64,000 bases of DNA from the IMG/VR virus record IMGVR_UViG_3300032287_002972, positions 1 through 64,000 of that record. The stretch is one strand, 5' to 3'. The notes beneath the pieces are model-generated. The model did no database searches, was not told the DNA's origin, and worked only from the letters and a program-made list of their open reading frames with translations. The translations under genes were made by a program, and so were the position numbers. Source of the DNA: a virus. Positions 61,079 to 64,000 of this stretch are shown one piece after another; position 1 is the stretch's first letter; every line of letters starts with the position of its first letter.

Positions 61079-63025
61079 CTATTCTTCATCATATGAACCT
61101 GTTCTTTTGAATACGATTTTATCACCACGTTTCCAATCTTTTACTGCTTCATTTGGATTTTTTGGTTCAAATCCCCCTCCTTTAAAATATTTAATCAATA
61201 GTTTTTCTTCTTCAGGAGTTAAATCTGGTCCTTTATAAACCCATTTATTTTTTCTTCTCTGTTCTAAATGACCATTTCTTCCTAAATCTTGAAGTAATTT
61301 TTTAGTAGGGTCTGTTGTATCGGTTTTAGTAGGTGTTTGGGTAGTCCCAGGAACTGGTGTTTGTGTAGGTACAGGAACTGGTGTTTGTGTGGTTCCAGGA
61401 ACAGGTGTTTGTGTAGGAACAGGAACTGATGTTGGTTCTGGACTACTACCACAAATTTTCTTAAAATTTTCTTCAGTGACGGCGAATCGTCCACCACCAC
61501 CAGGGAATCTTTCTTTTAGTTCTATATTATTTTTTGTTCCCCAAGATTCAGCAGTTGATTTAGTATTCGGACCTAATTTTCCATCTGCCCCTGACATACT
61601 TAAACATTTTTGTAATTGTGACACTAACGGACCTTTACATCCAAAATATAATGGGAAATTAGGACAATCCTTATACATATCTTTTTTTACTGGTATAATC
61701 TCTTCTTTATTTTTATCATCCCAAGTTATCTCAATACCATCCAATGGGTCACCTGTACTTGTTTCACCACCACCTGTTTTTCCACTTTTTATTTTTCTTA
61801 GTTTATCATACATTTGATTCTTAGCTTGAACCGAACCAGGATTAAAAGTCGCAATGTAATTTAGTGAAGTTTCCAAAGAAGCATCTGCTAAACCAGAATC
61901 GTTATATAGCTGTAAAAATTGTTTACCTTGTCCATTATCTACATATTTCTGTAATAATTTATTGGCTTGTATTAAATCACTTTCAGTAACAGGAAAATCT
62001 AATAGGTCTATCATTATTTCAACATCACCTGTGATGTTACTTGATGATTGTTCGTCGATTGGTTGTACTTTACCACCTTTACATTTCCACGTACCCTTTT
62101 TCTGACCATTATTTGTTAAAACTTTTCCATCGGCGAAAAATAATACACCTTCAGGATATGTTGTGTTTTTAACTTTAACAACTAAACTACCTGATGATAA
62201 TTTTTCAACCCTACCTTGTTTACTATCAAGTATCTTTTTTAAACATGGTGCCCATTCATTATTTGGGTCAATTGGTGGTGTTGTATCCATATCATCAGGT
62301 ACAATATTATCTTGTTTAAAAAGATACCATAATAATAATGTACTAATACCTGCACCTGCAGCATAAGCTAACGCTTTTTTCCAATTTAAATCCTTTATTT
62401 TTTCCCACCAATCCTTATTTGGTGGTGTTGGTTTTTGTGTCGGGATTGGTTTTTGTGTCGGGATTGGTTTTTTACCTTTATTTGCAAAATGTTTTCTAGC
62501 TAATGATTTTGCCGATTGGTCAGAATATTTTAGAACCCCATTTGCGTCTTTTTCTTTTTTCAAAGTGTTAACTAAATCTACTTCAGTACCTATTGATTTA
62601 TATTTATTTGTCCAAACACTATTTTGAACTAATTGGTCAGTTACTGCGTCAATTAATCTTTTACTAGCTTTGGGTGATTTAAGAATTGAAAGTTCAAAGG
62701 CTTTTCTAATTTCTTTTATTTCTGTTGATACAAAAGTACCTAGTTTTGGGTCAACATATTTAAAATCGTTACCTACTAATTTGGCGAAATCATCAACATT
62801 TTTAACACCTTTTGAAGGTAGAAAATTATTTCCGTATGTAAATCTTATATCGCCTTTAACGGTGTCAAATACTGGTTCGATTTCTTTAGCTGTTAATTTT
62901 AGATTACTAAACCACTTTGATTCAGATATTAAAAAATTATCATTTTCATTTACTAACAATTTAGAATTTAAAGATTCAACAAGGTTAATGTATTTTCTTA
63001 TTTCGATAGAATTATTATTTTCCAT
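61079..63025 (-). CDS. Large protein with transmembrane segment and peptidoglycan-binding-like domain
   Basis: The 648-residue protein has a helical N-terminal part (about 1-185), Thr/Pro linkers and one TM helix (ALAYAAGAGISTLLLWYLF, about 218-236). A beta-like domain follows (GRVEKLSSGSLVVKVKNTTYPEGVLFFADGKVLTNNGQKKGTWKCKGG). Near residue 460 is FPLYFGCKGPLVSQLQKCLSMSGADGKLGPNTKSTAESWG, matching the peptidoglycan-binding type 1 pattern (LQ..L...G..DG..G..T). A TPVPxPTQTPVP linker precedes the basic C-terminus. It may anchor to the cell wall during infection or lysis. No catalytic domain is seen. Confidence 0.55.
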   Translation of the reverse strand: MENNNSIEIRKYINLVESLNSKLLVNENDNFLISESKWFSNLKLTAKEIEPVFDTVKGDIRFTYGNNFLPSKGVKNVDDFAKLVGNDFKYVDPKLGTFVSTEIKEIRKAFELSILKSPKASKRLIDAVTDQLVQNSVWTNKYKSIGTEVDLVNTLKKEKDANGVLKYSDQSAKSLARKHFANKGKKPIPTQKPIPTQKPTPPNKDWWEKIKDLNWKKALAYAAGAGISTLLLWYLFKQDNIVPDDMDTTPPIDPNNEWAPCLKKILDSKQGRVEKLSSGSLVVKVKNTTYPEGVLFFADGKVLTNNGQKKGTWKCKGGKVQPIDEQSSSNITGDVEIMIDLLDFPVTESDLIQANKLLQKYVDNGQGKQFLQLYNDSGLADASLETSLNYIATFNPGSVQAKNQMYDKLRKIKSGKTGGGETSTGDPLDGIEITWDDKNKEEIIPVKKDMYKDCPNFPLYFGCKGPLVSQLQKCLSMSGADGKLGPNTKSTAESWGTKNNIELKERFPGGGGRFAVTEENFKKICGSSPEPTSVPVPTQTPVPGTTQTPVPVPTQTPVPGTTQTPTKTDTTDPTKKLLQDLGRNGHLEQRRKNKWVYKGPDLTPEEEKLLIKYFKGGGFEPKNPNEAVKDWKRGDKIVFKRTGSYDEE

Positions 63026-63054
63026 TTTATTTTATTTTATTTATTTTATTTTTT

Positions 63055-63981
63055 TTATATTTCACTAGGATCATAATCAGGTTGAGTTTCTTTATTACTT
63101 AAAGCACTAATTAAACTATCTTGATATTTTTCTTGTTTATTTTTCCCATAAATACCAAGACCAGCGATTGGTACTACCGTATCTGCCGCCGCGGCTATTT
63201 TTGACCCACCACCAAGTTTTGTAGTTAATTTTCCAGGTGCAGATAAAACATTTAATCCACCTTTAAAAAATGAACTAATTAGATTGATTAGTTTATTTAA
63301 AACCGTTTTTAATCCACCCATAATACCTGATAAAAATTTATAAAACATTGGTGATTTTGTTTTCAAAAAAGACATTGCTTTTTGCATTAATCCAACAACT
63401 TTAGAAGAGGATGATTGTATATTTTTTAAAAACGCAGTTAATTTTTTTGAATTTTTTACTGCTTTAGATAAACCTTCAGATGTTTTACCATACTGATTAA
63501 TTAATCCTGTGATTATATTCTTAGAAACTTTAGCGGATGCACCTGCAATAACCAATCCTAAAATGTCGGTTGCAAAAAATAACAATCTCCATCCTGTTGA
63601 TAATTCTGGATCTTCGTAATCTCCTGTTATAAATTCATATACATCTAATGCAACAACAATTGCCCAAGGTAACATTTTAAAACCAACACCTACACCTGAA
63701 GCTATTAATATTGCGTCAAGTATTATACCAATGGGATGGTATAAAGCACCTCTAATTTTTCTAGCAACATAAAGTGCACCTTTTTTTAATAAATTAACTA
63801 TGTTTTTCCAATCTCCCTCTGAAATTGCTATCCCAAGTTTTTTTAATCCTTCCCAACCTGTTTTTAAAAAATCAGAAACACCTGAAACTGCTGTTGATAT
63901 TGTTTCTTTACCCCAATCTACAATACTTTTACCAATACCTTCTTCTAATATTTCTTTTAAATAAGGTTTTAATACACTCAT
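63055..63981 (-). CDS. Membrane-active virion-type protein (308 residues)
   Basis: The N-terminus (MSVLKPYLKEILEEGIGKSI) is a helix carrying [LI]xE. Hydrophobic segments occur at about 92-120 (PIGIILDAILIASGVGVGFKMLPWAIVVALDVYEFITG) and 135-158 (WRLLFFATDILGLVIAGAS). The remainder is a series of Lys/Ser amphipathic helices with Gly-rich ends. It resembles the 300- and 279-residue proteins in layout and could be an ejection-type internal protein. The gene starts 19 bases from the window end, and its operon probably extends beyond. Confidence 0.5.
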   Translation of the reverse strand: MSVLKPYLKEILEEGIGKSIVDWGKETISTAVSGVSDFLKTGWEGLKKLGIAISEGDWKNIVNLLKKGALYVARKIRGALYHPIGIILDAILIASGVGVGFKMLPWAIVVALDVYEFITGDYEDPELSTGWRLLFFATDILGLVIAGASAKVSKNIITGLINQYGKTSEGLSKAVKNSKKLTAFLKNIQSSSSKVVGLMQKAMSFLKTKSPMFYKFLSGIMGGLKTVLNKLINLISSFFKGGLNVLSAPGKLTTKLGGGSKIAAAADTVVPIAGLGIYGKNKQEKYQDSLISALSNKETQPDYDPSEI

Positions 63982-64000
63982 ATTTTGAGTAGATTCAGTA

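Noticed and set aside
1-64000. Prophage or integration module
   Set aside because: No integrase, excisionase, attachment-site duplication or flanking bacterial genes were recognised; the gene set is that of a virulent T4-like phage.

Overview
The window is part of the genome of a large tailed phage with a contractile tail (a T4-like myovirus). DNA is very AT-rich, genes are tightly packed in operons on both strands, and several start codons overlap the preceding stop. The virion genes follow the T4 plan. On the minus strand, in transcription order, come the large terminase (46400-48172), portal (44526-46343), two genes at the T4 67/68 positions, the prohead protease (42467-43150), an acidic scaffold (41086-42387) and the gp23-like major capsid protein (39337-41058). 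The tail sheath and probable neck/tail-completion genes are at the left end (199-5369). A family-B DNA polymerase, an SNF2-type helicase, dUTPase, dCMP deaminase, PhoH and a gp55-like late sigma factor complete the T4-like signature. The host is probably a Bacteroidota bacterium: two promoters match the TTTG-N19-TAnnTTTG element of that phylum exactly (5383-5413, and 54040-54069 with TTG), and leaders are A-rich without clear Shine-Dalgarno sequences. This is inference.

Layout. 1-180: 16-bp tandem repeats and a terminator. 199-5369 (-): sheath and tail/neck genes, with one duplicated domain. 5419-9694: helicase interrupted by an intein (+), a small gene (-), and a neck-like protein (+). 9714-17666 (-): DNA polymerase and an adhesin/fibre cluster with LamG-like domains. 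17723-37684 (+): virion proteins, a glycosyltransferase/nucleotide/PhoH/HAD operon ending in the late sigma factor, baseplate proteins, and a pair of paralogous helical-repeat proteins. 37691-53974 (-): dCMP deaminase, the head module, proline/acid-rich accessory proteins, a nucleotidyltransferase, a KTSC protein and Hsp20. 54115-59309: ClpC-like unfoldase (+), a small structured RNA, two small membrane proteins (-), an SGNH hydrolase and a glycosyltransferase (+), and a tmRNA (+). 59575-63981 (-): four large proteins with hydrophobic or peptidoglycan-binding-like segments, probably virion-associated.

The main discoveries are: (1) a tmRNA gene at 58886-59309 with intact tRNA-like geometry but an odd T loop and an unusual tag; (2) an intein with the full class 3 signature (Trp, Cys, Thr; Gly at position 1) in the helicase Walker A loop; (3) a recurrent TATTTATA box upstream of at least 18 transcription units, sometimes 3-4 bases from the ATG, together with a late sigma factor; (4) a short N-terminal helix ending in [LI]xE shared by many otherwise unrelated proteins, which may be a capsid-targeting peptide cut by the prohead protease; (5) a free-standing three-hairpin RNA at about 56163-56270.
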